Part shown: piece after piece, positions 26,396-35,359 of the stretch
How the letters are laid out: each line of letters starts with the position of its first letter
Numbering within the stretch: the first letter of the stretch is position 1
DNA from: Nodosilinea sp. E11
GTDB lineage: Bacteria > Cyanobacteriota > Cyanobacteriia > Phormidesmidales > Phormidesmidaceae
NCBI RefSeq assembly: GCF_032813545.1
Contig: NZ_CP136520.1
Span: 3,280,001 to 3,344,000, forward strand
Direction: 5' to 3'
DNA length: 64,000 bases
Made by a program: the position numbers and the translations under genes
The notes under the pieces: generated by a model
The model's input: the letters and a program-made list of their open reading frames with translations, nothing else
The model's database searches: none
Told to the model about the DNA's origin: nothing

Positions 26396-26800
26396 ATGAA
26401 AAAACGGGTGAAGCTAATTTTCCCCAAGCGGTCGGTACATATGCCGATCACTTACCGGTTAGCCAAAGACTTCAACATTGCTGCCAATATCATTCGGGCT
26501 CAGGTAGCCCCTAACCAGGTGGGCACCCTGGTAGTAGAGCTATCGGGTGATATTGACCAGCTTAACGACGCCATTGACTGGCTTGAGGTGCAAGATATAG
26601 AGGTCTCTGGGGCCAGCGGCGAAATTGTGGTGGATGAAGACCTCTGTGTCCACTGTGGCCTCTGTACTGGCGTGTGCCCCACTCGCGCCCTCACCCTCGA
26701 TAGCGAGACCTACCGGCTGACCTTCGCGCGATCGCGCTGTATTGTCTGCGAGCAATGTGTGCCCACCTGCCCGGTGCAGGCCATCTCCACGAATTTGTAG
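26396..26800 (+). CDS. NIL domain-containing 2[4Fe-4S] ferredoxin
   Basis: 134 residues. The first 75 form a NIL domain (a small ACT-like ligand-binding fold, best known from methionine ABC ATPases), starting KKRVKLIFP. The rest is a bacterial-type ferredoxin with two motifs, CVHCGLCTGVCP and CIVCEQCVPTCP, each complete for one [4Fe-4S] cluster. Such proteins are associated with sulfur or methionine metabolism in other organisms; here the electron partner is unknown. The next gene starts 15 bp downstream and is probably co-transcribed. Confidence 0.88.
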   Translation: MKKRVKLIFPKRSVHMPITYRLAKDFNIAANIIRAQVAPNQVGTLVVELSGDIDQLNDAIDWLEVQDIEVSGASGEIVVDEDLCVHCGLCTGVCPTRALTLDSETYRLTFARSRCIVCEQCVPTCPVQAISTNL

Positions 26801-26815
26801 GCCCGGTTGATCGCC

Positions 26816-27271
26816 ATGAAATCCGACCGATCACTGCGCACACTACTTCAAGCTCACTGGTTATCTTGGTTGCTACTGGTGATGGCCTACGCTACCTATG
26901 GCGGGTTTTTGCACCATCGTCAGGCACCGGCCGTGAGTTGGGGGTTAAGCATTCTGCTGGCGATCGCCGGTGCCTGGGTGATTACCCTCGGCTGGCCGTG
27001 GGTGCGGCGAGTAATTTTGCTGGGCTTTCAGTCAGACATGGGATATTTTGTCATGGCGCTTTCGCTGGCCTCTTTGGCCGTGGTTGCCGTTACCCAGTTC
27101 GAGCTGTTTGCCTACTTTGCCATGCTGGTGGCGGTGTCGCTGCTGGCTAGGGTAGACAATCTGATTGTGGGCTTTAGAGATGCGATCGCATTTATCTGTC
27201 TGTCAGGGCTGGCGCTGATCGGATTAGCGTTGAGCTGGCTGCCAATTTTGCTGGCAGCGACTACAGCCTAG
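26816..27271 (+). CDS. Small integral membrane protein, unknown function
   Basis: 151 residues with four likely membrane helices (about 15-32, 41-60, 73-105 possibly two, and 122-146). There are no enzymatic motifs. The ATG at 26816 is preferred over a TTG at 26807. Its codon use matches the neighbours, and it follows the NIL-ferredoxin gene closely, so the two may work together, for example as a membrane partner of the ferredoxin. That link is inference. It is a conserved-looking cyanobacterial unknown. Confidence 0.7.
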   Translation: MKSDRSLRTLLQAHWLSWLLLVMAYATYGGFLHHRQAPAVSWGLSILLAIAGAWVITLGWPWVRRVILLGFQSDMGYFVMALSLASLAVVAVTQFELFAYFAMLVAVSLLARVDNLIVGFRDAIAFICLSGLALIGLALSWLPILLAATTA

Positions 27272-27422
27272 GTCTGGGGCCGGCGATGCCTGCTGCGTAT
27301 CAATCAGGGCTGACCTAAACCGGTCTAACAACCCTTGCCAACTTTAAATTTTGTTGCTTTTGGCTGTGGCCTGGGTAGATTAAGGTTACCCATTTGCTTG
27401 CTGCCCAAATCTCCGCTTCACT

Positions 27423-27890
27423 ATGAACACCGCTTTAATAGAGTCTATTAAGCAGTCTGACGGACGCTACCTCAGCGATGCTGAACTGCGGCCCTTGGCT
27501 CAGTTTGTAGCTTCCTTCGACTCGCGCTATGCAACCTACACTTACCTTAAAGATAACGGCGAAACCTTGGTGCTCAACGCGCTGCGCCGGTTGATGTCGA
27601 CCCAGCACCGCCAGGTGGTGCAAGAGCATGGGAGCAAATGTCAGCGCGACATGACCTATACCCTAGAGTGCATTGCCAAAGCCATCTTGCTCGATGACCC
27701 AAGCGGGTTTATGGAAGAGTACGTGGTGTGGATGCAAAACATTACCCGTGCCCTGCACAAAGAATCCTCTGCCATTGACTCCTATCGCAGCCTTCAGACA
27801 GAACTTACCGATGCTCTGGCTCCAGAAGCGGCCCAGCTGGTCAACGGCTACCTTGAAAAGCTCGTCACTGCTTTTGCCGATGGCATGTAA
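27423..27890 (+). CDS. Orphan phycobiliprotein-like (globin-fold) protein
   Basis: 155 residues with the helical pattern of the phycobilisome family (RYLSDAELRPLAQFVASFDSR at 15-35, then NALRRLM). Residues 73-81 read CQRDMTYTL, matching the chromophore-site pattern Cys-x-Arg-Asp-x-x-Tyr-x-Leu of allophycocyanin subunits, so a bilin could be bound at Cys73. The C-terminal half (DSYRSLQTELTDAL, LEKLVTAF) is more divergent. No phycobilisome, linker or bilin-lyase genes are nearby. It could be a core-associated minor subunit or a regulator such as a degradation factor. Confidence 0.75.
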   Translation: MNTALIESIKQSDGRYLSDAELRPLAQFVASFDSRYATYTYLKDNGETLVLNALRRLMSTQHRQVVQEHGSKCQRDMTYTLECIAKAILLDDPSGFMEEYVVWMQNITRALHKESSAIDSYRSLQTELTDALAPEAAQLVNGYLEKLVTAFADGM

Positions 27891-27903
27891 ACCTTACTCA
27901 ACC

Positions 27904-27935
27904 CAGCCCTAGCAATAACTTCATGCTCAGGGCTG
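27904..27935. terminator. Possible terminator hairpin after phycobiliprotein-like gene
   Basis: CAGCCCT (27904-27910) pairs with AGGGCTG (27929-27935), extended inwards by AGCA/TGCT. It lies 14 bp past the stop codon. There is no T-run, so support is moderate. Confidence 0.4.
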
Positions 27936-27996
27936 ATGCTCGCCTAGGTTGGCTGGGCAGACTATAGGGTGCTGGTGCACTTAATCATCTGAGCCT

Positions 27997-28518
27997 ATGA
28001 GTTTTTGTCGTAGTGCCTACCCCCTAGACTCTGTGAGGTTAGATCCCTTGACTGACGGAACCGCCGCTAGGGCTTATTTGATCGGGCTATCTACCTTTCA
28101 GCAGCAGCCCTTGCTGGGTAGTTATCAGCAGGGGCTACTGTGCTTAAACGACTGTGGGTTGATCGTGGCCGATGAATGGGTGCGCTCAGCCGCTAGCCGC
28201 AAAGGTATTACCCTTGACGCCTGGGTGATCACCCCTACCAGTCTCAGCGGAATTGTTTTTCTCCAAGGGGCTAACCCCATCGGTATAGGGGTTTCAGGCC
28301 CATTGGCAAGTCAAAAACCTTGGCTGCTGTCGTCTTTCATCGCCGGATTTAAAGCTGCCGCCGCCAAGCGCATCAACCTCTGCCGCAACCATCTAGGGCA
28401 ATCGGTATGGCAGCGCAACTACGATGAAAGGCTGATTTCTGACAAAACTCAGCTGGCTAACCTTCGCAATCAGCTGCAAGGCACCGCTGGCCAAGTTTTA
28501 GATATTGGCCACGACTAA
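27997..28518 (+). CDS. Transposase-derived (REP-associated Y1-like) protein lacking the HUH motif
   Basis: 173 residues. The layout follows REP-associated tyrosine transposases: LNDCGLIVADEWVRSA (about 49-64), LDAWVITPTSLSGIVFL (about 73-89), LSSFIAGFKAAAAKRIN, and VWQRNYDERLI. In active members the second block reads about MPNHLHGIV. Here both metal-binding His of the HUH motif are Ser (TSLS) while the catalytic-region Tyr in QRNYDE remains. It cannot be a normal transposase and is probably a domesticated DNA- or RNA-binding protein. The frame is intact and flanking inverted repeats are not evident. Confidence 0.7.
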   Translation: MSFCRSAYPLDSVRLDPLTDGTAARAYLIGLSTFQQQPLLGSYQQGLLCLNDCGLIVADEWVRSAASRKGITLDAWVITPTSLSGIVFLQGANPIGIGVSGPLASQKPWLLSSFIAGFKAAAAKRINLCRNHLGQSVWQRNYDERLISDKTQLANLRNQLQGTAGQVLDIGHD

Positions 28519-28635
28519 ACGGCTGATCGCTAGAGTATGGGTACAGTACGGCTCAACCCTCGGCTTCTCCGTTGCGCTAGCGGCATGACCGGTAATCTGG
28601 GATAGCAACCAGTTCTGGACGGCTTTCAAGGTCTT

Positions 28636-28739
28636 ATACCCAATCCTGGTTGGTTACCCCCGACTTGGCAGGGTAAATGCCCTTTTCCCCTTCAGTTTGA
28701 CCGTTTGAGAACCGGGCTGATGCTATCCAGATTTGGTAT
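28636..28739 (+). repeat. MITE-like repeat, copy B
   Basis: A 104-bp member of the family with ATACCAAATCC-type ends. The left end is ATACCCAATCC and the right end GATTTGGTAT. The middle carries the shared TACCCCC and GTTTGACCGTTTG blocks. It lies between the transposase-like gene and the YqeY gene. Confidence 0.7.
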
Positions 28740-29197
28740 CAGCCTGCCAGCTTGGCTTTGACCAGGGCCTGCACCTTGCCACCATCGGCACGGCCTTTAA
28801 GCTGTTGCATCGCAGGTCCCATGACCTTGCCCATGTCTTTGGCTGATGCAGCTCCAGTTTTGGCAATCAGCTCGTCGATGATCGCTTCTACCTCGGTATC
28901 GCTGAGCTGCTGGGGCAAATATTCAGCAATAATCTCTAGTTCCTGGGCTTCTTGGGCTGCCAGGTCTTCTCGCCCCGCCTTTTGATATTGCTCAATCGAG
29001 TCTTTGCGCTGTTTGGCCAGCTGGGTCAAGACCTCTAGCTCTTGCTCGACGGTCAGGGCATCTTGTCCGCTGGGGCGCACTAGGGTCTCGCGGTCGAGAA
29101 TCACTTTTTTGATGCTGCGTACCGTCTCTAGGCGTACTTTGTCTTTGGCCTTCATGGCGGTCTTGATGTCGTCGCTGATGCGGTCTTTTAGGCTCAT
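28739..29197 (-). CDS. GatB/YqeY domain-containing protein
   Basis: 152 residues, all-helical and charged. It opens MSLKDRISDDIKTAMKAKDK and contains the family segments LETVRSIKKVILDRE, EYLPQQLSDTEVEAIIDELI and DMGKVMGPAMQQLKGRADG. The domain is shared with the C-terminus of GatB and may bind tRNA. The free-standing YqeY form has no settled function. The length is typical. It ends at the edge of a MITE-like repeat. Confidence 0.92.
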   Translation of the reverse strand: MSLKDRISDDIKTAMKAKDKVRLETVRSIKKVILDRETLVRPSGQDALTVEQELEVLTQLAKQRKDSIEQYQKAGREDLAAQEAQELEIIAEYLPQQLSDTEVEAIIDELIAKTGAASAKDMGKVMGPAMQQLKGRADGGKVQALVKAKLAG

Positions 29198-29332
29198 GGC
29201 AAACTATCCTTGCGCCGATCTCGGTGGCGCGTTGTCGGCTATGTTCCCACTTTAAACCGTTGGCGATCGCAACAGAGTAGGTGGCGTCGCCTTTGCCCCG
29301 TTCTTACCTTCTTAATGGTTAAGGGCGTAATG

Positions 29333-29776
29333 CTAGGGGGTCTCTGGCTCTGGGAGAGTCAGCTGTTGGTGTAAAAAGTGAATTAGATCGGCGAAGGTGG
29401 TGAACTGGGTTTCGTCAAACTGTTCGCTGATGTCGAGAGCAAAAATTTCGTCAAAGTCTTCGCACAGGGTGATCCCCCAGTCAAACCAGCACACGGCGGG
29501 AAAGGCCAGATCGTCAATCAGGTGGTCGCTGGGCCGCACCCGGCCGATATCGAGCCCAGAGTAGGCGTGCAACTGCTCGTAGGCAAAGTCGCTGAGCGCT
29601 CTGGGTAGGGCACGAGGCACAGCCGGCGGGGTCCAATAGCGGATGAACCACTCGGTGCTGGTAAGGCAGGGGCGCGATCTCAGCCACTGGTTCACTCGTT
29701 GGCGGGTGACCATATCGGGGCTGAGGGCCATGTAGGTTGTGAGACTGTTGACTAAGTTTCTCAACGGTTGCCACAT
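29333..29776 (-). CDS. Acyl-carrier-like protein lacking the carrier serine
   Basis: 147 residues, acidic. Residues about 76-140 follow an acyl carrier protein outline: GRVRPSDHLIDDLAF, then a helix WFDWGITLCEDFDEIFALDI, and FTTFADLIHFLHQQL. The position where carriers have Asp-Ser-Leu reads AFPAVCW, so phosphopantetheine could not attach. The first 70 residues are a separate helical, Arg-rich part. It may be a degenerate carrier used as a protein-protein adaptor. The family is not recognised and the ACP comparison is by eye. Confidence 0.6.
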   Translation of the reverse strand: MWQPLRNLVNSLTTYMALSPDMVTRQRVNQWLRSRPCLTSTEWFIRYWTPPAVPRALPRALSDFAYEQLHAYSGLDIGRVRPSDHLIDDLAFPAVCWFDWGITLCEDFDEIFALDISEQFDETQFTTFADLIHFLHQQLTLPEPETP

Positions 29777-29869
29777 CGCTTTCTTAAACGTCGAGCCTCT
29801 TGGCTTGGCCTCTGGGGCTTGGTTAGAGTGTGCCCAAGGTCGTGGCTGAAGTCATGGTTTTGGCATGAA

Positions 29870-31219
29870 TTAGCCTTGGCCACAGAGTTGAGCCAGCGTA
29901 GCGACGAAGTTAGGATAGGACACCGCTGCTGCCTCGGCCCGCTGAATCTGTAGGGAGCCTGAGGTGCGTAGGGCCGCGATCGCCAAACTCATGGCCACTC
30001 GATGATCAGTGTAGCTATCTACAACCGCACCGCTAAGGGGGTTGCCGCCATAGATGGTCAAACCGTCGGGACGTTCTTCGATGCGCGCCCCCAAGTGGGT
30101 GAGTTGGCTGGCCATTACGGCGATGCGATCGCACTCTTTGACCCGCAGCTCTGCCGCATCGGTAATGGTTGTGGTGCCCTCGGCAAACAGAGCAGCCACC
30201 GCCAAAACGGGCACTTCGTCGATCATGCGGGGCAGCAGGTCACCGCTGAAATTGGCGGCCTTAAGACGGCTGTGGCGCACTCGCAGGTCGGCCACGGGTT
30301 CGCCGGTCACCTCGCGAGGGTTCTCCAGGGTAATGTCGGCCTCCATCGCGGCCAGGGCATCGAGAATGCCGGTGCGGGTAGGGTTAATGCCGACATTCTC
30401 GACCACCAGGTCAGAGCCGGGGGTGATCGCTCCGGCCACCAACCAAAAGGCGGCGGAGCTAATGTCGCCGGGCACCACTACGGTCTGCCCGGTGAGGGTG
30501 GCAGGGCCGTGAACGGTGACGCTACAGGTGTCAGGATCCACTTCAATCTCGGCTCCAAAGGCTCGCAGCATGCGCTCGCTATGATCGCGCGACAGGCTGG
30601 GCTCGGTCACGGTAGTTTTGCCCTCGGTCATTAATCCGGCCAGCAAAATGCAAGATTTGATTTGGGCCGAGGCCACTGGCGAGTGGTAGTGAGTAGGTTT
30701 AAGGGACTGTCCTCGCACGGCTAAAGGGGCGAGGCGGTTGTGCTGTCGGCCCCAAATCTCTGCGCCCATCTGGGTGAGAGGTTTGATCACGCGATCCATC
30801 GGGCGCGATCGCAGTGAGCCATCGCCTGTGACCGTAAAGTAGCGATCGGGGTGGCTGGCCAGCAACCCTAGCATCAGCCGCAGGGTGGTACCCGAGTTGC
30901 CCGCATCCAGCACGTCGGCAGGCTCTTGCAAGTTGCCGAGGCCCACCCCCTGCACGGTCACCCACTCGTCGTCTAACGATGACATGGTCACCCCCATGGC
31001 CTGAAAACAGGCGGCGGTACTGCGCGGGTCTTCGCCCAGCAGCAGCCCCTGAATACGGGTTTCGCCACTGGCGATCGCTCCCAGCATCAGCGCTCGGTGC
31101 GATATTGACTTGTCACCTGGCACCCGCACTCGGCCCGTGAGGGCTACTCCTTCAGCCGGCAACTCTAGGGTGAGGGTTTGGTGCGGGGCAGCGTCGGTCA
31201 GGGCAATGCGGGCGGTCAT
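29870..31219 (-). CDS. aroA: 3-phosphoshikimate 1-carboxyvinyltransferase (EPSP synthase)
   Basis: It joins shikimate-3-phosphate and phosphoenolpyruvate in the shikimate pathway. 449 residues. Diagnostic segments are [16 protein letters not shown] (34-49), [15 protein letters not shown] and LRVKECDRI, plus [12 protein letters not shown] near the C-terminus. The Gly-Asn-Ser-Gly-Thr-Thr PEP-site sequence with Gly rather than Ala at the usual position suggests a glyphosate-sensitivity type to be decided by alignment. It lies 66 bp downstream of the PIN-TRAM gene, on the same strand. Confidence 0.96.
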   Translation of the reverse strand: MTARIALTDAAPHQTLTLELPAEGVALTGRVRVPGDKSISHRALMLGAIASGETRIQGLLLGEDPRSTAACFQAMGVTMSSLDDEWVTVQGVGLGNLQEPADVLDAGNSGTTLRLMLGLLASHPDRYFTVTGDGSLRSRPMDRVIKPLTQMGAEIWGRQHNRLAPLAVRGQSLKPTHYHSPVASAQIKSCILLAGLMTEGKTTVTEPSLSRDHSERMLRAFGAEIEVDPDTCSVTVHGPATLTGQTVVVPGDISSAAFWLVAGAITPGSDLVVENVGINPTRTGILDALAAMEADITLENPREVTGEPVADLRVRHSRLKAANFSGDLLPRMIDEVPVLAVAALFAEGTTTITDAAELRVKECDRIAVMASQLTHLGARIEERPDGLTIYGGNPLSGAVVDSYTDHRVAMSLAIAALRTSGSLQIQRAEAAAVSYPNFVATLAQLCGQG

Positions 31220-31285
31220 GGCAGCAATAGTGAAAAGCCGTTGCGATCGTACCCTATTGCTGTCTAGGTCAGGAGGGCTGTGTCG

Positions 31286-32368
31286 TTAGGAGGTGACCAT
31301 TGATGTTTTAGGGCGGGCGAAGATCATGCGACCCGCAGAGGTTTGCAGCGACCCGGTCACCACCACCTCTAGCTCTTCACCAATGTAGTTACGGCCTTCT
31401 TCGACCACCACCATAGTGCCGTCGTTGAGGTAGCCCACGCCCTGGGAGGGTTCTTTGCCCTCTTTGAGAATTTTTAAGTCGATGTCGTCGCCGGGCAGGT
31501 AGGCGGGACGAATCGCCTGGGCCAGGTCGTTGATGTTGAGCACTTCGACATCTTGAAAACTGGCGACTTTGTTGAGGTTGTAGTCGTTGGTGAGCAGCAT
31601 GGCGTTGAGTTCTTGGGCCAGCTTCACCAGTTTGGCATCGACGGTGGGAATGTCGTCGTAGTCGACAGAGTTGATCAGCAGGCGATTGGGATAGGCCTCG
31701 CGAATGCGGTTGAGCACGTCAAGGCCACGGCGACCGCGATCGCGCTTTTGGTCGTTGCTGGCATCGGCCACATTTTGCAGTTCTTGCAGCACAAACTGGG
31801 GCACCAGTAGCTGCCCTTCCAAAAAGCCTGTCTCCATCAGCCCCTCAATGCGGCCATCAATGATGCAGCTGGTGTCGAGCACCTTGGTCTTGCTGGGCTT
31901 GAGGGTGCCTTCGGCCACCAGGGTTGACTCTAGGGTGCTGGGGCTGATCAGCCGCAGCAGCGATCGCCCGTGGGTGTCGGCCAAATTCATGCCCGAGACA
32001 GCAAACAGCACGCTGCCCAGCACCGCCGTCATCGGTTTAATAAAGCCAAACTCGGAGGGAATTGGCAGCAAAAACAAGGGGGCCAGCATCAGGTTGGCGA
32101 TCAGCAGGCCCAGCACCAGCCCTACGGCGCGGGTGAGAATGCGATCGGGGGGCAGTTCTTTGACCTGCCGTTCTAGGCGGCGGTAGCTGGTCTGCATCAC
32201 TAGGCCCAACCCAGTGCCAATCAGCCCGCCAAATACAGCGGTGACAGCCCCCAGCGCCTCAATATTGGTCACCTGCTGCAAAATCGGCTGGGGCAGCAGG
32301 TCAATGCTGTAGAACCCAATGCCCGCCCCGGCCAGGATAAATGAGAATATAATCAGTGCGTCTAGCAT
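31286..32368 (-). CDS. PIN/TRAM domain membrane protein (YacL-like)
   Basis: 360 residues. Four N-terminal membrane helices (about 4-22, 38-58, 83-101, 109-127) precede a PIN nuclease domain with its acidic residues in VLDTSCIIDGRI (about 163-174), TVDAKLV and LTNDYNL. A TRAM-type beta-domain closes the protein (VVVEEGRNYIGEELEVVVTG). Such proteins are widespread in Gram-positives and cyanobacteria and are presumed membrane-bound RNases, with the substrate unknown. It is probably the first gene of a unit with aroA. Confidence 0.9.
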   Translation of the reverse strand: MLDALIIFSFILAGAGIGFYSIDLLPQPILQQVTNIEALGAVTAVFGGLIGTGLGLVMQTSYRRLERQVKELPPDRILTRAVGLVLGLLIANLMLAPLFLLPIPSEFGFIKPMTAVLGSVLFAVSGMNLADTHGRSLLRLISPSTLESTLVAEGTLKPSKTKVLDTSCIIDGRIEGLMETGFLEGQLLVPQFVLQELQNVADASNDQKRDRGRRGLDVLNRIREAYPNRLLINSVDYDDIPTVDAKLVKLAQELNAMLLTNDYNLNKVASFQDVEVLNINDLAQAIRPAYLPGDDIDLKILKEGKEPSQGVGYLNDGTMVVVEEGRNYIGEELEVVVTGSLQTSAGRMIFARPKTSMVTS

Positions 32369-32568
32369 GGTGGTCTGCGGTTCTGGCCTTGATTTTGCAG
32401 CGGTTATAGGCTATTGCCTATCCCTCTCAGTGTACTCCCCTAGATCAAAAGCGCCAGAAGAGACGCGATCGAGCAGCCAGGTTGGCAAAAGTATACCGCT
32501 AATACCCGTTTCCCTAGCCGCCCCACTGGCTCTGCAATAATGGGGGGGTTACTGCACTTGCGTTCTCC

Positions 32569-33693
32569 ATGGCTTTGCCCTTTTTGCGATCGGCGGTGGT
32601 TCAGCTGGCGGCCTACATGCCCCACGTTGAGTCGGCAGACGACCCCTCCCCAGCTAGGCTCGACATTCTCGACACCAATGAGTGCCCCTACGATCTACCC
32701 AAGGCGCTGAAAGAAAAGCTGGCCTGGCACCTGCATCACGACATCGCCGCCAACCGCTACCCCGACGGCGGCCATGGGGCGTTGAAAGGGGCGATCGCTC
32801 AGTATGTCACCGAATCTGCTGACGGCGCTTCTGTGAGTGCCGACCACATCTCCGTCGGCAACGGATCTGATGAACTGATTCGCTCACTGCTGATTGCCAC
32901 CTGCGTCGGTGAGGAAGGAGCAGTGCTGGTGGCCAATCCCACCTTTTCGATGTACGGCATTCTCGCCCGTACCCTGGGCATTGCGGTGGTGACAGTGGGA
33001 CGGAACGAGGAAACCTTTGAAGTTGATCTGGCGGCGGCGCAGCAGGCGATTGACCAACCCCCAGCGGCCCCCGTGCGAGTGGTGTTTATGGTGCACCCCA
33101 ACTCCCCCACTGGTAACGCCCTCACCGCCGCCGAATTGGCCTGGCTCAAGGCCCTGCCCCCCGACATTCTGGTGGTGGTGGACGAAGCCTATTTTGAGTT
33201 CAGCCAGCAGACCACTGTAGCCGAGGTGCTGACTCGGCCCAACTGGGTGGTGCTGCGAACGTTTTCTAAGGCCTTTCGCCTGGCGGCCTACCGAGTGGGT
33301 TATGCCGTGGCCAATCCAGAGCTAACCCAAGCACTCGAAAAAGTGCGTTTGCCCTACAACCTACCCAGTTTGACCCAAGCAGCGGCCCAGCTTGCCCTCG
33401 CCCACCGTCAAGAATTGCTGGCCGTGGTGCCTGAGATTCAGCAGCAGCGGCGGGAGTTGGCGACGGCGATCGCCCAGCACACCCCCCTGCGCCTGTGGCC
33501 CAGCGACGCCAACTTTCTCTACGGACGACCTCCGGCATCTTCTGGTCAACCGCTGAATGCAGAGCTAGAGCGCTGGTTTAACCAACTGCGTCGCCAGGGT
33601 ACGCTGGTACGCCACACGGGGGGCGGGTTGCGAATTACCGTGGGCACTCCGGCAGAGAATCAGCGAACCTTAGCCCACATGCAGCAGCTCTAA
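32569..33693 (+). CDS. hisC: Histidinol-phosphate aminotransferase
   Basis: A PLP enzyme of histidine synthesis (or a related aromatic aminotransferase), 374 residues. It has [19 protein letters not shown], the HPNSPTGN segment, the pyridine-binding DEAYFEF, the PLP-lysine motif [10 protein letters not shown] and a C-terminal [17 protein letters not shown]. The start [13 protein letters not shown] is supported by homology to the family N-terminus. It is not next to other his genes. hisIE lies 25 kb away. Confidence 0.93.
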   Translation: MALPFLRSAVVQLAAYMPHVESADDPSPARLDILDTNECPYDLPKALKEKLAWHLHHDIAANRYPDGGHGALKGAIAQYVTESADGASVSADHISVGNGSDELIRSLLIATCVGEEGAVLVANPTFSMYGILARTLGIAVVTVGRNEETFEVDLAAAQQAIDQPPAAPVRVVFMVHPNSPTGNALTAAELAWLKALPPDILVVVDEAYFEFSQQTTVAEVLTRPNWVVLRTFSKAFRLAAYRVGYAVANPELTQALEKVRLPYNLPSLTQAAAQLALAHRQELLAVVPEIQQQRRELATAIAQHTPLRLWPSDANFLYGRPPASSGQPLNAELERWFNQLRRQGTLVRHTGGGLRITVGTPAENQRTLAHMQQL

Positions 33694-33701
33694 ACCTCCC
33701 C

Positions 33702-33729
33702 GTAGAGGCATTGCATGCAATGCCCCTAC
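33702..33729. terminator. GTAGGGGCATTGC-type palindrome at hisC/unknown-gene convergence
   Basis: GTAGAGGCATTGC and GCAATGCCCCTAC form a nearly perfect 28-base palindrome with one mismatch. It begins 8 bp after the hisC stop and contains the stop codon (33726-33728) of the converging minus-strand gene. Two related palindromes lie at 50348-50375 and 59089-59117. It can act as a bidirectional terminator. Confidence 0.6.
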
Positions 33730-34304
33730 ACCAGGGCGCGGGCGCGGCGGACGGTATAGGGCAACACTCCCACTAGCAGCGCAAAGGCTTCATCGGGCAC
33801 CTGATCGACAATGTTCTGATCAAAGTAGCTCTTAAACTGTTCCAGAATGAGCTGGGCGCGATCGAGGGGCACAGGCTTGTCGGTAAAATTTTGGGTGAGT
33901 CGCACCCACTGCAAGCGGATTTTAAGCGCTTTTTGTTGGGCATCAGCCGACTCAGGGGAGATCAGCGACAGACTACCTAGGGGGATGACGGCACGACAAT
34001 CGTCATCGAGACCGCCGCCCACGGCGGCACCAGGGCCAGCAAACTCGGTGTAAAACTCTTTGTAAATAATCAGTCCATTGCGGCGGCGACTGTTTACTAC
34101 CCACAGACTGCCGCCGCGAATTTTAGCCAGAATATCATCGTCTTCTGACACCGATAGACTGGATTCAAAAAAGGGATTTGAAAGACGGCTCACTGGGGTG
34201 ACAGCATGGGGGTGGGGAGCCTTAGGCGCAGCGAAAAAGCCAGGGGAGTGCAATGAACCCCCGTATCCTGACCGTGGAATATTCTGCTCAAAGTTGGAGA
34301 TCAT
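33726..34304 (-). CDS. Conserved hypothetical protein
   Basis: 192 residues from the ATG at 34304 (a GTG at 34313 is also in frame). The N-terminal 45 residues are Pro/Ser-rich and disordered-looking. A beta-rich middle contains GSLWVVNSRRRNGLIIYKEFY, cited by position about 65-85, then a helical end (LILEQFKSYFDQN, VLPYTVRRARALV). No family was recognised. It looks like a cyanobacterial protein of unknown role. Its stop lies inside a dispersed palindrome. Confidence 0.65.
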   Translation of the reverse strand: MISNFEQNIPRSGYGGSLHSPGFFAAPKAPHPHAVTPVSRLSNPFFESSLSVSEDDDILAKIRGGSLWVVNSRRRNGLIIYKEFYTEFAGPGAAVGGGLDDDCRAVIPLGSLSLISPESADAQQKALKIRLQWVRLTQNFTDKPVPLDRAQLILEQFKSYFDQNIVDQVPDEAFALLVGVLPYTVRRARALV

Positions 34305-34499
34305 CCCCGTCACATACTAGCGATAACCGTTGATTAACTGTGGCCTAAACTGGATTTTTGGAAATTCTGGAGATCGTCAGTTCCCAGGTTTTTATTCTAG
34401 AGTAAATGTCTGGTTCCCCCCCGATGAAGTATTTAGCTGCGTTGAAGTGGGGGTGAATTTCTTTCGCTATAGTTTGAGGTTTGTATGAAGCTGCCTAGT

Positions 34500-35159
34500 C
34501 TAGCTGGGGGGTTGCTCTGGAGCCGGTGACGGCAGTAGGGTCTTGCGTAGCAGCAGGCGGCGGGCCTGAAGCCCAAGCCAGGAGGCGGGAGTATCTTCGA
34601 CCTGGGCTATAGTAAAGCCCGCTTTAAGATAGAGCGCTCGGGCGGCGAGGTTGTCTTCCATCACGTGGAGACGCAGTTCGTAGATGCGCCATCGTTGGGC
34701 TACCTGTTCGCAGGATTGCAGAAGAGTAGTAGCAATGCCCTGTCGCCGGAAGCTGTGCCCTACGGCCAGGTTAGAAATGTAGACGTGGCGATCGCCTTGC
34801 CAGGGCCAGGGCTGACGGAGAGCTGCTTCTACCGTACCGGCGATTGCATCATGGCTGTTGGGTGGGGCTACAGACAGCGGGGTGGCCGCTGGGTCAGTTG
34901 CTATGGCGGCTAGGCAGGCATAGCGAGGCGATTGAGCCCTGAGCCGCTGCTTCAAATCTTCTTGAATGCCCAGTCGAATGAATGGATAGACCCACTGTCG
35001 CCAGCCATCGCAGTTGTAGAAACTGGCGGTTAGTACATCGGTCAGCCGCTCGATATCGTGCAGGTGAGCGGTGCGAACCTGCGGGGGCGGTGCGGCTGAG
35101 GTGGGCAGGAGGGGAAGGTCTGGGTCGGCCTGGATCATGAGCTTTTGTGGCGAACACAT
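34500..35159 (-). CDS. GNAT family N-acetyltransferase
   Basis: 219 residues. After about 28 variable residues comes a GNAT fold: DIERLTDVLTASFYN, then the acetyl-CoA loop in FRRQGIATTLLQSCE (the Arg-Arg-x-Gly-x-Ala signature), and ELRLHVMEDNLAARALYLKAGF. The substrate is unknown. The first ATG is at 35159 and another at 35138. The upstream sequence holds a short direct duplication (TGTTCGCCGCAAA and TGTTCGCCACAAA), so the true start is uncertain. Confidence 0.85.
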   Translation of the reverse strand: MCSPQKLMIQADPDLPLLPTSAAPPPQVRTAHLHDIERLTDVLTASFYNCDGWRQWVYPFIRLGIQEDLKQRLRAQSPRYACLAAIATDPAATPLSVAPPNSHDAIAGTVEAALRQPWPWQGDRHVYISNLAVGHSFRRQGIATTLLQSCEQVAQRWRIYELRLHVMEDNLAARALYLKAGFTIAQVEDTPASWLGLQARRLLLRKTLLPSPAPEQPPS

Positions 35160-35359
35160 TTGCGGCGAACACAGCTAGCGCTGGCGTTAACGAAGCGAGT
35201 ACTCGGCACTCAGCCTAAACGGTTGGTCAATCGCCTTCCAGTCAATATACCCTCCTCCTCGCCGCCAACGAGTACGATCTAAAGAATGGTTTTTTTGTCA
35301 CCGCTGTTTGTCGTAGGTGGTGTTTATCGGGTTTGCCTGGGCGGGGGCACCTTATAACT

